From: Streptosporangium sp. NBC_01755
GTDB taxonomy: Bacteria > Actinomycetota > Actinomycetes > Streptosporangiales > Streptosporangiaceae
Direction: 5' to 3'
DNA: 64,000 nt
Assembly: GCF_035917995.1 (NCBI RefSeq)
Contig: NZ_CP109131.1
Span: 3,472,001-3,536,000, forward strand
A program made the position numbers and the translations under genes. Positions 7,920 through 17,166 of this stretch are shown piece after piece. The notes beneath the pieces are model-generated. The model was given only the letters and a program-made list of their open reading frames with translations, ran no database searches and was not told the DNA's origin. Each line of letters opens with the position of its first letter. The first letter of the stretch is position 1.

Positions 7920-8819
7920 ATGAAGGTCATCGAGGTCAACAACCTCCGCAAGCGATACCGCGACCACCTGGCGGTGGACGACGTCTCGTTCACCGTGGAA
8001 GAGGGCGAGATCTTTGGAGTTCTCGGCCCCAACGGCGCCGGCAAGACGACCACCGTGGAGTGTGTCGCCGGCCTGCGCGTCCCCGACTCCGGTACCGTCA
8101 GCGTGCTCGGTGGCCTGACCGGTACCGGGCTCAAGGAACAGCTGGGCGTCCAGTTGCAGAGCTCCACGCTGCCGGAGAAGCTCAAGGTGTGGGAGGCGCT
8201 CGACCTGTACGCGTCCTTCTACCGGGCCCCCGCGAACTGGGTCACGCTGATGGAGCGGGTCGGGCTCGCCGACAAGCGTGACACCCCCTACGGGAAGCTC
8301 TCCGGCGGCCAGCAGCAGCGGCTCTCGATCGCACTGGCCCTGGTCGGCAACCCTCGGGTGGCGATCCTGGACGAGCTGACCACGGGGCTGGACCCCCAGG
8401 CCCGCAGGGACACCTGGGAGCTCATCGAACAGGTACGCGACGACGGTGTGACGATCCTGCTGGTCACCCACTTCATGGAGGAGGCCGAGCGGCTCTGCGA
8501 CCGGCTCGCGCTGATCGCCTCCGGCCAGGTGGTCGCGATGGACAGCCCGTCGGGCCTGATCGCCAGGGTCGGCGGGCAACAGACCATCAGGTTCCGGCCC
8601 TCCCACCCGCTCGACGACTCGGTGCTCAGGGCACTGCCCGAGGTCACCGGGGTGAACCGCAGCGGCGGACAGGTCGCGGTCACCGGTACCGGCAACCTGC
8701 TGCTCGCGATCACGACCGCCCTGGCCGCCGCCGACGTCGTACCCGCCGACCTGCGTGTGGAGCAGGCAACCCTCGACGACGCCTTCCTGCGCCTCACCGG
8801 AAAGAAGATCTCCTCGTGA
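7920..8819 (+). CDS. ABC-2 type exporter, ATP-binding subunit
   Basis: A 299-residue ATPase. Walker A is GPNGAGKTTT (about residues 38-47), the signature is [15 protein letters not shown], Walker B is VAILDELTTGLDP, and the switch His is in LLVTHFMEEAERLC. The C-terminal 80 residues are the extra domain typical of DrrA/NatA-type exporters. The ATG at 7920 begins MKVIEVNNLRKRY and fits the family. Its stop overlaps the GTG of the permease gene by four bases. With the divergent two-component genes it forms a likely drug- or lipid-efflux unit. Confidence 0.93.
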   Translation: MKVIEVNNLRKRYRDHLAVDDVSFTVEEGEIFGVLGPNGAGKTTTVECVAGLRVPDSGTVSVLGGLTGTGLKEQLGVQLQSSTLPEKLKVWEALDLYASFYRAPANWVTLMERVGLADKRDTPYGKLSGGQQQRLSIALALVGNPRVAILDELTTGLDPQARRDTWELIEQVRDDGVTILLVTHFMEEAERLCDRLALIASGQVVAMDSPSGLIARVGGQQTIRFRPSHPLDDSVLRALPEVTGVNRSGGQVAVTGTGNLLLAITTALAAADVVPADLRVEQATLDDAFLRLTGKKISS

Positions 8820-9550
8820 ACAAGATGATCCCGACAGAGGCCAAACTCTTCCTTCGGGACCCCGGCGGCCCGATCTTCGCGGTGCTGCTGCCCCTGGTGC
8901 TGCTGCTCGTGCTGGGCAGCATCCCCGGCCTCCAAGAGGCGACCCCCGACCTGGGCGGGGAGCGGATGATCGACACTCAGCTCCCGAGCATGATGGTGAT
9001 CCTGTCCGTGGTGACCATGGCGCTGACCGTCCTGCCGGGAACGCTGGTGGGCTACCGGGAGAGCGGCGTGCTGCGCCGGTTGTCCACCACCCCGGTCAGC
9101 CCGGTCCGGCTGCTGGTCGCCCAGGTGGTGAACAACCTCGCGGTGGCGATCGTCGCCACGGTCCTCCTCATCGGCCTCGGCTATCTCGTTCTCGGCTCGA
9201 TCCCGCCCAGAAGCCCGCTGGTCTTCGCCGGGGTGTTCGTGCTCGGCACGGCTTCGATATTCGGCCTGGGGCTGCTGATCTCCGCCGTGGCACCCAGCGC
9301 GAAGTCCGCGCCGGGCATCGGCTCGCTGCTGATGTTCCCGCTGCTGTTCATGGCCGGGATGTGGATTCCCCGCGAACTGATGCCGGACCTGGTGCGGCGG
9401 ATCGGCGACTTCCTGCCGATGGCCCCGTTCGCCGACGCACTCCGCGCCGCGTGGGCGGGGCACGCGCCGCAGCCGCTGCACCTGCTGGTGATGGCGGTGA
9501 CCGTGCTGGCCACAGGTGGACTGGCCGCGTGGTTGTTCCGCTGGGAGTAG
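8816..9550 (+). CDS. ABC-2 type exporter, permease subunit
   Basis: A 244-residue membrane protein with about six helices in the ABC-2 pattern: helix near 19-38 (GGPIFAVLLPLVLLLVLGS), helices near 58-75, 98-125, 133-158 and 165-183, and the last at 224-242. The family signature region includes MAGMWIPRELMP before the last helix. It starts with GTG overlapping the ATPase stop (GTGA), so both subunits should be made in fixed ratio. Substrate is unknown; DrrB-like antibiotic or lipid exporters are the nearest recognisable group. Confidence 0.92.
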   Translation: MNKMIPTEAKLFLRDPGGPIFAVLLPLVLLLVLGSIPGLQEATPDLGGERMIDTQLPSMMVILSVVTMALTVLPGTLVGYRESGVLRRLSTTPVSPVRLLVAQVVNNLAVAIVATVLLIGLGYLVLGSIPPRSPLVFAGVFVLGTASIFGLGLLISAVAPSAKSAPGIGSLLMFPLLFMAGMWIPRELMPDLVRRIGDFLPMAPFADALRAAWAGHAPQPLHLLVMAVTVLATGGLAAWLFRWE

Positions 9551-9667
9551 CGGCCCGGGGCCTGATCCGCGTACGCCCGCACAGTCCGCCGTGGTTCGTC
9601 CCTTGCGAGGGGCAGGGACGAGCCACGGCTTCTTTCCGTCTCCCTCCCCGGGAGGAGTTCGACGTAC

Positions 9668-9829
9668 GTGGTCGCCGTCATCGTCGACCACGCCCACACC
9701 GCGGCGAGCACCACCTTCGCCGGACGACCGCTCTCGACGGACGCGGCTCTGGCGGAGATCGACGCCGCGATCGCACGGGTCGGCGCGGACGGCCGGATCC
9801 CGCAGGTTTCTTGCCGGCACCGCGAGTAG
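9668..9829 (+). CDS. Possible 53-residue small protein
   Basis: A short reading frame in the gap between the ABC permease and the DUF5335 gene. It begins at a GTG preceded by GGGAGGAG at 10-base spacing, an unusually good ribosome site, and runs VVAVIVDHAHTAAS to a TAG at 9827. The middle (STDAALAEIDAAIARVG) would be an amphipathic helix. Third-position GC is high throughout, like its neighbours. I do not recognise the family. It could also be a remnant of a longer gene. No membrane segment or signal peptide is evident. Confidence 0.4.
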   Translation: MVAVIVDHAHTAASTTFAGRPLSTDAALAEIDAAIARVGADGRIPQVSCRHRE

Positions 9830-9887
9830 TTCTCCGAAAACGGGCAGAAGGTGAAACGGTTGTCTCCCGGGCGTAGGGAGGGCGTGG

Positions 9888-10253
9888 CTACGCTGAGGAG
9901 ACCGAGGTCAGGTAGAGGGTCACGATCGTCTGACCCCCATCGGCGTCGAAGACGTCGAACACTCGCATCGTGCCCTGCTGCATGGTGTCGGTCAGGATCC
10001 TCTGCGGGTGGTCGACGGTATGGCGCAGCACCACCGGATAGCGCCCGTCACGGCCCCCCACCCCGGCCGAGAACTGATCGTCCTTGGCGTCGTACTCCAG
10101 GTAGGCCAGCGGTAGTTTCTCGGCCTCCAGCAGATCCCCGAACTCCTTGCTCATCACCTCGATCGTCACCTCGGTGCCCTCGTAGTTGCGCGTCATGTTG
10201 TCGAAGAACTCATGCCACTCCTCACGCGTAAGTTCCGGCCGCTGCTGGTTCAT
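9888..10253 (-). CDS. DUF5335-family protein
   Basis: A 121-residue soluble protein. REEWHEFFDNMTRNYEGTEVTIEV, then LPLAYLEYDAKDDQFSAGVGG, and a HPVVLRH-like segment (RYPVVLRHTVDHP) match my memory of the DUF5335 family, which has no known function. The ATG at 10253 follows GGGAGGG at a 9-base gap, and the longer upstream frame lacks coding character. It lies downstream of dnaB on the same strand but 260 bases away, so co-transcription is uncertain. It ends close to the small plus-strand frame at 9829. Confidence 0.75.
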   Translation of the reverse strand: MNQQRPELTREEWHEFFDNMTRNYEGTEVTIEVMSKEFGDLLEAEKLPLAYLEYDAKDDQFSAGVGGRDGRYPVVLRHTVDHPQRILTDTMQQGTMRVFDVFDADGGQTIVTLYLTSVSSA

Positions 10254-10512
10254 GTCATGGTTCCCTCCCGGTCGAAGCCCGTAGGCTGCGTCGGCCCCAT
10301 TCTTAGCGATCCCGAGACCGCGCCACATCACCCGATCGAGTAGGAATCCCCCTGTCGGGGCAGCAGGATCCCGAACGCCATACGGCCGGGCAGGGCAAGC
10401 GGCCGGGGGACTGTACGGTTTTCGGCGCCGGCTCACTTTCGGTGGTGACCGAGCGTGGTCACAGGTTATGAAGACGCGCTTGAGACGAATTAGCCGGCCA
10501 GAAGGGTGCCGA

Positions 10513-11871
10513 CTAGTGGGGGGCCATGTCGACGAAGCGACTGTAGTGGCCCTGGAACGCCACGGTGACCGTGGCGGTGGGGCCGTTACGGTGCTTGGCC
10601 ACGATCAGGTCGGCCTCGCCCGCCCTGGGCGACTCGCGCTCGTAGGCGTCCTCCCGGTGCAGCAGGATGACCATGTCGGCATCTTGCTCGATGCTTCCGG
10701 ATTCGCGGAGGTCGCTAACCATGGGCCTTTTGTCGGTTCGCTGCTCGGGACCGCGGTTGAGCTGGGAGATCGCGATCACCGGCACCTCCAGCTCCTTGGC
10801 GAGGAGCTTGATGGCCCGGGAGATTTCCGAGACCTCGTTCTGGCGGCTCTCGGTCTTCTTCGGCGAGGACATCAACTGCAGGTAGTCGATGATGACGAAC
10901 CGCAGGTCGTTGCGTTGCTTGAGACGGCGGCACTTGGCCCTGATCTCCATCATCGACATGTTGGGCGAGTCGTCGATGAACAGTGGCGCCTCGGCCACCT
11001 CGCCCATCCGCCGGGCCAGCTTGGCCCAGTCGTCGTCGGTCATCGTGCCCGAGCGCATGGCCTGCAGCGACACCCGCGCCTCGGCCGACAGCAGGCGCAT
11101 AGTGATCTCGTTACGCGACATTTCCAGCGAGAACACCACGGTCGTCATGCCATGCTTGATAGCGGCGGATCTGGCGAAATCCAGCCCCAAAGTCGACTTG
11201 CCGATGGCCGGGCGGGCAGCCACGACGATCATCTGGCCGGGGTGCAGGCCGTTGGTGAGGGAGTCGAGGTCCTGGAAACCGGTGGGGACACCGACCATCT
11301 GACCACTTCGGCCGCCGATGGCCTCCAACTCGTCGAGGGCACCCGGCATGATGTCGGCCAGGGGGATGTAGTCCTCGGAGGTGCGGCGCTCGGTGACCTT
11401 GTAGATCTCCGCCTGGGCACGGTCGACGAGGTCGTCTACCTCCTCGTCCTGCCCGCCGTAGCCGTAGGAGACGATACGGGTGCCTGCCTCGATCAGGCGG
11501 CGGAGGATGGCCTGCTCCCGGACGATCCTCGCGTAGTAACCGGCGTTGGCCGCGGTCGGCACGACGGCGGTCAGCGTGTGAAGGTAGGCTCCGCCACCGA
11601 CCCGGGCGACCTCGCCTCGCTTCTGCAGCTCGTCGAAGATGGTGACGGCGTCGGCGGGGTCACCGCGGCCGTAGAGGTCGGTGATGATGTCGTAGATGAT
11701 CTGGTGGGCGGGCCGGTAGAAGTCGTCGGATCGCAGGATCTCGACCACGTCGGCGATGGCGTCCTTGGACAGCAGCATGCCGCCCAGGACGGACTGCTCG
11801 GCCTCGATGTTGTTCGGCGGGGTGCGCTCGAAACCTGGCTCGAAGACCGGTGGCTCCGCGATGCTCACCAC
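10513..11871 (-). CDS. dnaB: Replicative DNA helicase DnaB
   Basis: A 452-residue hexameric helicase that unwinds DNA at the fork. The N-terminal DnaB domain (residues about 15-120, PPNNIEAEQSVLGGMLLSKDAI) is joined to a RecA-like motor with Walker A ARPAIGKSTLGLDFAR (about 228-243), Walker B VIIDYLQLM and the arginine-finger region QNEVSEISRAIKLLAKEL. It shows no intein, which many actinobacterial dnaB genes carry. Two GTG codons (11871, 11868) are possible starts behind a weak GA-rich site. DnaA-box-like sequences lie in its upstream gap. The likely loader DciA (DUF721) is encoded at 60 kb. Confidence 0.96.
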   Translation of the reverse strand: MVSIAEPPVFEPGFERTPPNNIEAEQSVLGGMLLSKDAIADVVEILRSDDFYRPAHQIIYDIITDLYGRGDPADAVTIFDELQKRGEVARVGGGAYLHTLTAVVPTAANAGYYARIVREQAILRRLIEAGTRIVSYGYGGQDEEVDDLVDRAQAEIYKVTERRTSEDYIPLADIMPGALDELEAIGGRSGQMVGVPTGFQDLDSLTNGLHPGQMIVVAARPAIGKSTLGLDFARSAAIKHGMTTVVFSLEMSRNEITMRLLSAEARVSLQAMRSGTMTDDDWAKLARRMGEVAEAPLFIDDSPNMSMMEIRAKCRRLKQRNDLRFVIIDYLQLMSSPKKTESRQNEVSEISRAIKLLAKELEVPVIAISQLNRGPEQRTDKRPMVSDLRESGSIEQDADMVILLHREDAYERESPRAGEADLIVAKHRNGPTATVTVAFQGHYSRFVDMAPH

Positions 11872-12206
11872 ACACCCCCTCTTTCGAACACAGTTACGCT
11901 ATCTCTATTTTTAGCCGACCGGTGTGACAGTTTCGCGGCTCCGCGCCCCGACTGGCAACGCGGGCTGTCGACAGAGGTGTGGATAAGCTGTGCACTTCTT
12001 CCCCAGAGGTGTGGGCAGCCTGGGGACAGTCCTGTGGATAACTGTTGTCCACAGCTGTGGATACCTTTCTGACCAGGGGAAACGTAATCCACTGCCTGTG
12101 GAGAAAAGAAAGTTGGGGCGACACGCCGGGAGTCGCCTTAGATGGTATGACCCGACCGGTTCATCCCGCTGAAGATCCGCTGAGAGGTAAGAGGCAAAAT
12201 GGAGCT
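11872..12206. promoter_or_regulatory. dnaB/MATE divergent gap with DnaA-box-like cluster
   Basis: This 335-base gene-free stretch holds at least four 9-mers close to the actinobacterial DnaA box TTGTCCACA: tgtggataa at 11978-11986 and 12033-12041, a perfect ttgtccaca at 12045-12053, and tgtggatac at 12056-12064. The last three abut in alternating orientation. It should also contain the dnaB promoter, but I could not pick one with confidence. Binding by DnaA here would link initiator level to helicase transcription, which is inference. Confidence 0.5.
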
Positions 12207-13526
12207 GTGACTCTTACCCGTCGACCCGGCCCATCCGGTCGCGACCACGACAGGCAGATCCTGCGGCTGGCACTGCCCTCGTTCGGTGCCCTGGTGGCCG
12301 AACCGCTCTTCCTGCTGACGGACACCGTCATCGTCAGCCGCCTGCCCGCCCCCGCGCTCGGCGCCCTGGGGGTGGCGAGCACGGTGCTGAGCTTCCTGGT
12401 GGGGATGTGCGTGTTCCTGGCCTATGGCACGACCGCGGCGGTGGCCCGGCAGATCGGGGCGGGCCAGACAGGGCGGGCACTGCGACAGGCGGTGGACGGC
12501 CTCTGGCTGGCCACCGGGGTGGGATTGGCGATCATCGTGGTCGTCTGGCCCCTGGCACCCTGGCTGGTTCACCTGATCGGTGCCGAGGGGGAGCTCGCCC
12601 GGCAGGCGGTGACCTACCTGCGGATCAGCCTGCTCGGCGTTCCCGCCATGCTGGTGGTGCTCGCGGGCACGGGCGTGCTGCGTGGCATGCAGGACACCGT
12701 GACTCCGCTGCTGGTGTCGGTGGGATCCTTCGCGCTGAACGCGGTGCTCAACGTCGCGTTCGTCCTGGGACTGGGCTGGGGGATCGCCGGCTCGGCCTGG
12801 GGTACGGTGCTGGCCCAGTCGCTCGCCGCCGTCGTCTATCTCGCCCTGATCTTCGTCCGTTACCGCGCGCCGTTCCGCCCGGACCCGGCGGGTGTACGGG
12901 CGGCGGGCGCGGCCGGGATCGCCCTGGTCATCCGCACGGCGTGCCTGCAGACGGTGCTGGCCGTATCCGCCACGGTGGCCACCCGCATGGGCGCGGACCA
13001 GATCGAGGCCTACACCGTCGCCATCAGGATCTGGATCCTGATGGCGTTCGCCCTGGACGCGATCGCGATCGCCGGACAGGCGATCACCGGTCGCGCCCTG
13101 GGCGCCGGCGACGTGGCGGGGACCCGCGGGGCGACCTGGAGGATGGTGATCTGGGGAGCGGGCTCCGGCGTGCTGCTCGGCCTCGCCGTGGTGGTGGCCA
13201 GGCCGTTCGTACCCGCTCTGTTCGACGTGAGTCCGGTCGTCGCCACCGAACTGCTCGACCTGCTCTGGGTGGTCGCCGTCCTGCAGCCGATCGCCGGAGT
13301 GGTGTTCGTGCTGGACGGCGTGTTGATCGGCGCCGGCGACCGGCGCTACCTGGCCTGGGCGGGGGTGTTGACGACGATCGCCTACCTGCCCGCCGCGTTG
13401 CTGGTGGACCTCTGGGGCGGCGGCCTGGTGATGCTCTGGCTGGCGTTCGGGCTGTGGATGACCGCCCGGCTGATCACCCTTTCCGTGCGCGCGTACGGCA
13501 CGGCGTGGCTGGTGGTCGGCAGCTGA
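12207..13526 (+). CDS. MATE-family efflux transporter (DinF-like)
   Basis: A 439-residue polytopic membrane protein with about 12 helices in two halves. Its N-terminus RQILRLALPSFGALVAEPLFLLTDTVIVSRL and the repeat-half segment match DinF/NorM-type multidrug and toxin extrusion exporters, which expel organic cations using a sodium or proton gradient. I chose the GTG at 12207, giving the family's normal length; ATG at 12147 is an alternative. No strong ribosome site is visible for either. It is divergent from dnaB. In enterobacteria dinF is DNA-damage-induced; I saw no LexA box here. Confidence 0.88.
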   Translation: MTLTRRPGPSGRDHDRQILRLALPSFGALVAEPLFLLTDTVIVSRLPAPALGALGVASTVLSFLVGMCVFLAYGTTAAVARQIGAGQTGRALRQAVDGLWLATGVGLAIIVVVWPLAPWLVHLIGAEGELARQAVTYLRISLLGVPAMLVVLAGTGVLRGMQDTVTPLLVSVGSFALNAVLNVAFVLGLGWGIAGSAWGTVLAQSLAAVVYLALIFVRYRAPFRPDPAGVRAAGAAGIALVIRTACLQTVLAVSATVATRMGADQIEAYTVAIRIWILMAFALDAIAIAGQAITGRALGAGDVAGTRGATWRMVIWGAGSGVLLGLAVVVARPFVPALFDVSPVVATELLDLLWVVAVLQPIAGVVFVLDGVLIGAGDRRYLAWAGVLTTIAYLPAALLVDLWGGGLVMLWLAFGLWMTARLITLSVRAYGTAWLVVGS

Positions 13527-13662
13527 TCGGGCGGGTAATCCGGGCGTGACACTGTGGTGTCCACGACGTGACCGGATAGCCCTTGTCCCGCGTAACCCTC
13601 CTGCGGCACCGTGAAACGAGTCCGACAATAAGGATATTTAACCCACCACGATTGGCCAGGCC

Positions 13663-14490
13663 GTGCCCGAAGGTCCTCCCCCGTCGATCGTGCGCCGCAT
13701 GCCTCCGAGCCATGCCACAGACCGGTGGACCGGCGCACGCCACGGACTGCCCATGGCCTATCGCAGGGCCGACCTCGTCGTCCTCGGTATCGGCGTCATG
13801 ATCGGTGCGGGCATCTTCAGCCTTGCCGGCCGCCAGGCGGCGACCATGGCCGGACCCGGCGTGGTCCTCTCCTTCATGATCGCGGGAATCACCAGCCTGC
13901 TCGTGGCCTTCTGCATCGCCGAACTGTCCTCCGCCATGCCGACCTCGGGAAGCGCCTACACCTTCACCTACGTCATCTTCGGCGAGGTCTGGGCCTGGGT
14001 CGTGGGCTGGGCTCTGATCATGGAGCTTCTGCTGGCCACGGCGACGGTGGCCCGCGCATGGTCGCTCTACGCCGCCCAGATGCTCACCGACTTCGGGGTA
14101 CGCCTTCCCGACGTGGTCGCGGGGATGGTCGGCAGGCACACGGGTTTCGACCTCTTCGCGCTGCTCATCCTGGTGATCCTGACGGCCGTGGTGGCCCTGG
14201 GCGCCCGCGTCGGACTGCGCGCCCTGTGGATCATCGTCATCGCCAAACTGCTGGCCGTCGGCGCGGTCATCGTGGTCGGTGCCCTCCACTTCGACCGGCG
14301 CAACCTCGCGGCCATCCCGGTGCCTCCGGTGCCCGCCGAGAAGGCCGAGAAAGCCCTGAACTCCCCGCTGCTCGGCATCGTCTTCGGCCAGACGGGCGCC
14401 TTCGGCTGGTTCGGCCCTCCCGGCCTCCCTGGCCCTCCTGGAGGTCCCGGCGGTCCCGGCACCGGGTTCCGCGGCAAGCACCGGCGCTGA
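13663..14490 (+). pseudogene. Truncated APC-family amino-acid permease
   Basis: The first 240 residues are a clear APC-superfamily amino-acid permease: MAYRRADLVVLGIGVMIGAGIF (first helix with the GAGIF substrate motif), SSAMPTSGSAYTFTYVIFGE and five or six further helices. The family is normally 450-500 residues with 12 helices. Here the protein stops at 275, and after FGQTGAFGWFG the expected seventh helix is replaced by a glycine-proline run (GPPGLPGPPGGPGG) ending GKHRR. The 3' half is absent before the next, opposite-strand gene. The start is unclear (GTG 13663, ATG 13699 or 13753, none with a good ribosome site). Most likely a 3'-deleted relic. Confidence 0.75.
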
Positions 14491-14560
14491 GATCTCGGCG
14501 AGCGGCCGGAGCGCGGGCCCCATCCTTCGAAAATCCCGCCTCCCGGGAGGCCTGAGAACG

Positions 14561-15304
14561 TCAGAGGCGCCGGGCGTCGATCACGCTCTGCACGAACTCC
14601 CTGGTACGGGACTCACGGGGATCGGTGAAAATCTGTTCAGGGGTGCCGCGCTCCAGGAGCACGCCACCGTCGAGGAAACAGACGGTGTCGGCGATCTCGC
14701 GGCAGAAACCCATCTCGTGTGTGGTCAGGACCATGGTCATCCCCCCCTCCTTGAGCTCCCGGATGATCCCGAGCACCTCCTTGACCAGCGCCGGGTCCAG
14801 CGCCGAGGTGACCTCGTCCAGCAGCATCAGGCGGGGTTGGGTGGCCAGGGCCCTGATGATGGCGACGCGCTGCTGCTGGCCACCGGAGAGCTGGTCGGGA
14901 TAGGCGCTCGCCCTGTCCTGCAGGCCGAACCTGGACAGCAGGTCGCGGGCCTGTTGCTCGGCCTGCCTCCTGCCCACGCCGTGCGCCTTCCGCGGGGCCA
15001 GTGTGATGTTGTCCAGCACGGTCATGTGCGGGAAGAGGTTGAAGGCCTGGAACACGATGCCCATGCGCTTGCGCACGTCGTTGAGATCGGCGCGGGCGTC
15101 GGTGATCTCCTCGCCGTCCAGGCGGATCGTGCCGTCGTCGGCGGTCTCCAGCAGGTTCACGCAGCGCAGCAGCGTGGACTTGCCCGATCCCGAGGCACCG
15201 ATCAGGCAGACCACCTCGTGCGGCTCGACCTCCAGGTCGATACCGCGAAGCACGCTGTGGCCCCGATAGTTCTTCCACAGGCCCTCGATGGTCAGCAGGC
15301 TCAT
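14561..15304 (-). CDS. Amino-acid ABC importer, ATP-binding subunit (GlnQ/HisP type)
   Basis: A 247-residue ATPase of polar amino-acid importers. Walker A is [13 protein letters not shown] (about 36-48), the Q-loop is [14 protein letters not shown], the signature is [15 protein letters not shown] and Walker B is [13 protein letters not shown] followed by the His switch TTHEMGF. It is the last gene of a three-gene minus-strand operon: binding protein, permease, ATPase. The spacing from the permease is 46 bases. Domain size and motifs are all intact, in contrast to the neighbouring permease relic. Confidence 0.94.
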   Translation of the reverse strand: MSLLTIEGLWKNYRGHSVLRGIDLEVEPHEVVCLIGASGSGKSTLLRCVNLLETADDGTIRLDGEEITDARADLNDVRKRMGIVFQAFNLFPHMTVLDNITLAPRKAHGVGRRQAEQQARDLLSRFGLQDRASAYPDQLSGGQQQRVAIIRALATQPRLMLLDEVTSALDPALVKEVLGIIRELKEGGMTMVLTTHEMGFCREIADTVCFLDGGVLLERGTPEQIFTDPRESRTREFVQSVIDARRL

Positions 15305-15350
15305 GTTCCCTCCTGTTCCTTCACGGTGCCGTGCGCGCCGGTCCGCCCGC

Positions 15351-16217
15351 TCACTGGCTCCGCCGCCTCTGCGAGCGGGCCGCCAGATAGTCGGTGAAGC
15401 GGGCCATCGGAATGGTGAGCAGGATGAACAGCAGCGCCGCCACCAGGTAGGGGGTGTAGTTGAAGTTGCCGGCGACGTGGATCTGCGCCTGCCTCAGTGC
15501 CTCCAGCGGGCCGATCGTGGCGACGAGCGCGGTGTCCTTCTGCAGCGAGACGAAGTCGTTGAGCAGCGGCGGCACCACCCGGCGCACGGCCTGTGGCACC
15601 ACCACGTGGCGCATGGTCTGGCCGTGGCTCAGGCCGAGAGACCGGGCGGCGGCTCGCTGGCTGGGATGCACCGACTCGATACCCGCCCGGAAGACCTCCG
15701 CCACGTACGCTCCGTACGAGAGCGTGAGCGCGATGATGCCCAGCGTCGCAAGATCCGTCGGTGTGCCCTGCAGGCCGAGCGCGGGCAGCCCGAAGCCGAC
15801 GAGGTAGATGATGAGGATCGTGGGCACGCCGCGGAAGACGTCGGTGTAGACCACCGCCAGGGCGCGCAGCGGGAAGAAGACCGGCGCCGTGAGGTTGCGG
15901 GCCAGCGCGACCAGCAGGCCCACAAGGAGGATCAGCGGCTCGGCGATCAGGAAGATCTTGATGTTGAGTAGGAACCCGCTCAACACGTCCGGCAGCGCCT
16001 TGGCGAACTGCTCGGGGTCGAAGAACGTGTCTCGCACCCGGGGCCAGCCCGGGGAGGCGGTGAAGAGCCAGAGCAGCAGGACGATCACGATGATCGTCGA
16101 GACCGTCGCGACGGAGCCCGAACGGAGAGACGACTTCCTACGGAGCCGCTCCCGCTCGAGTTGCCGCTCGCTCTTCGTCCAGCCGGCGGGGAGTCCCAGG
16201 CTCTCGTCGTTCCTCAT
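15351..16217 (-). CDS. Amino-acid ABC importer, permease subunit
   Basis: A 288-residue HisM/GlnP-type permease. A basic N-terminal tail precedes the first helix (about 36-55). A long periplasmic-side loop follows, then a five-helix core. The coupling helix EAA motif reads EVFRAGIESVHPSQRAAARSLGLSHGQTMRHVVVPQA (central part, about residues 180-215). Only one permease gene is present, so it probably works as a homodimer. It lies between the binding-protein and ATPase genes on the minus strand. Family knowledge places the substrate among Glu, Gln, Arg, His or cystine, but it cannot be narrowed here. Confidence 0.93.
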   Translation of the reverse strand: MRNDESLGLPAGWTKSERQLERERLRRKSSLRSGSVATVSTIIVIVLLLWLFTASPGWPRVRDTFFDPEQFAKALPDVLSGFLLNIKIFLIAEPLILLVGLLVALARNLTAPVFFPLRALAVVYTDVFRGVPTILIIYLVGFGLPALGLQGTPTDLATLGIIALTLSYGAYVAEVFRAGIESVHPSQRAAARSLGLSHGQTMRHVVVPQAVRRVVPPLLNDFVSLQKDTALVATIGPLEALRQAQIHVAGNFNYTPYLVAALLFILLTIPMARFTDYLAARSQRRRSQ

Positions 16218-16284
16218 CGAGCGTCGCGGCGCGAACCGTACGCGCTCCGTGCCCGCGGCGGGACCGAGGACATGGGCTCCGGGA

Positions 16285-17166
16285 TCACTTCAGCTCCGGC
16301 GCGCCCGCGGCGGAACCGAGCCACTCGGTTTCGATCTTCGCCAGCTCGCCGGAGGCGGTCAGCTTGTCGATCGCCTCGTTGACGCAGCTCACCAGCGGGC
16401 TGCCCTTCTCGAACACCGCGCCGAAGACCTCGGGAACGCCGGAGGCGGTGCCGAACTGGCCGACGATCTTGGAGTTCTCGACCTGGGCGGCGGTCACGTA
16501 GAACGCGGTGGGCAGGTCCACCACCACGGCGTCGACCTGCTTGTTCTTCAGCGCGTTGACGGCGTCGATCTGCTCGTTGTAGACGTTGAGCTCGGCCGAG
16601 GGCTGGATGACGTCCTTGACCGCCTGCAGCGAGGTGGTGCCGACCTGCACGCCGATCTTGGCGTCCTTCAGGTCCGCCAGGCCCGTGGCGGCGGCGACCT
16701 TCGAGCCGTCCAGCGCGACCACCGCCTGCTTGACCGTGTAGTAGCCCTTGCTGAAGTCGACGACCTTGGCCCGGTCGGGGGTCACGGACACCTGGTTGAC
16801 GTCGAAGTCGAACTGCTTGGCGCCCGGCGCGAACGCGGAGTCGAACTTCACGGTGGCCCAGGTGACATCGCCTTCGGCGAAGCCCATCTGGCCCGCGACG
16901 GCGTAGGCGACAGCGCTCTCGAAGCCCTTGCCGTTGGACGGGTCGTCGCCGTTGAACCACGGCTCGTAGGCGGGCTTGTCCGTACCGATGGTCAGCTTGC
17001 CGGGGGTCTTCAGCGCGAGGCCGTCCTTGGCGCAGGCGCCTGCGGCGGCTCCGGAGGCGCTCGGGGCCGCAGAGCTCGTCTGGGTCGTCGTTTCCGAGGC
17101 CGGCGCACAGGCCACCGCGGTCGCCGCGAGGGCACCGAGCGCGAGCAGCATCGAAGGACGGACCAT
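16285..17166 (-). CDS. Amino-acid ABC importer, lipoprotein substrate-binding subunit
   Basis: A 293-residue exported lipoprotein. A short signal peptide with two early basic residues missing but a clear hydrophobic core ends in a lipobox-like AVAC at about residue 20, followed by a Ser/Ala/Thr linker. The mature domain (from about 45) has the SBP_bac_3 pattern LTIGTDKPAYEPWF, WATVKFDSAF, DFDVNQVSVTPDRAK and KIGVQVGTTSLQAV. It binds one amino acid outside the membrane and hands it to the permease encoded next. The ATG at 17166 follows GGAGGT at 7 bases. Confidence 0.93.
   Translation of the reverse strand: MVRPSMLLALGALAATAVACAPASETTTQTSSAAPSASGAAAGACAKDGLALKTPGKLTIGTDKPAYEPWFNGDDPSNGKGFESAVAYAVAGQMGFAEGDVTWATVKFDSAFAPGAKQFDFDVNQVSVTPDRAKVVDFSKGYYTVKQAVVALDGSKVAAATGLADLKDAKIGVQVGTTSLQAVKDVIQPSAELNVYNEQIDAVNALKNKQVDAVVVDLPTAFYVTAAQVENSKIVGQFGTASGVPEVFGAVFEKGSPLVSCVNEAIDKLTASGELAKIETEWLGSAAGAPELK

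Noticed and set aside
12138..13628. A 496-codon minus-strand frame across the MATE gene
   Set aside because: Antisense shadow; dominated by Gln, His, Asp and Arg runs typical of reversed membrane-protein codons.
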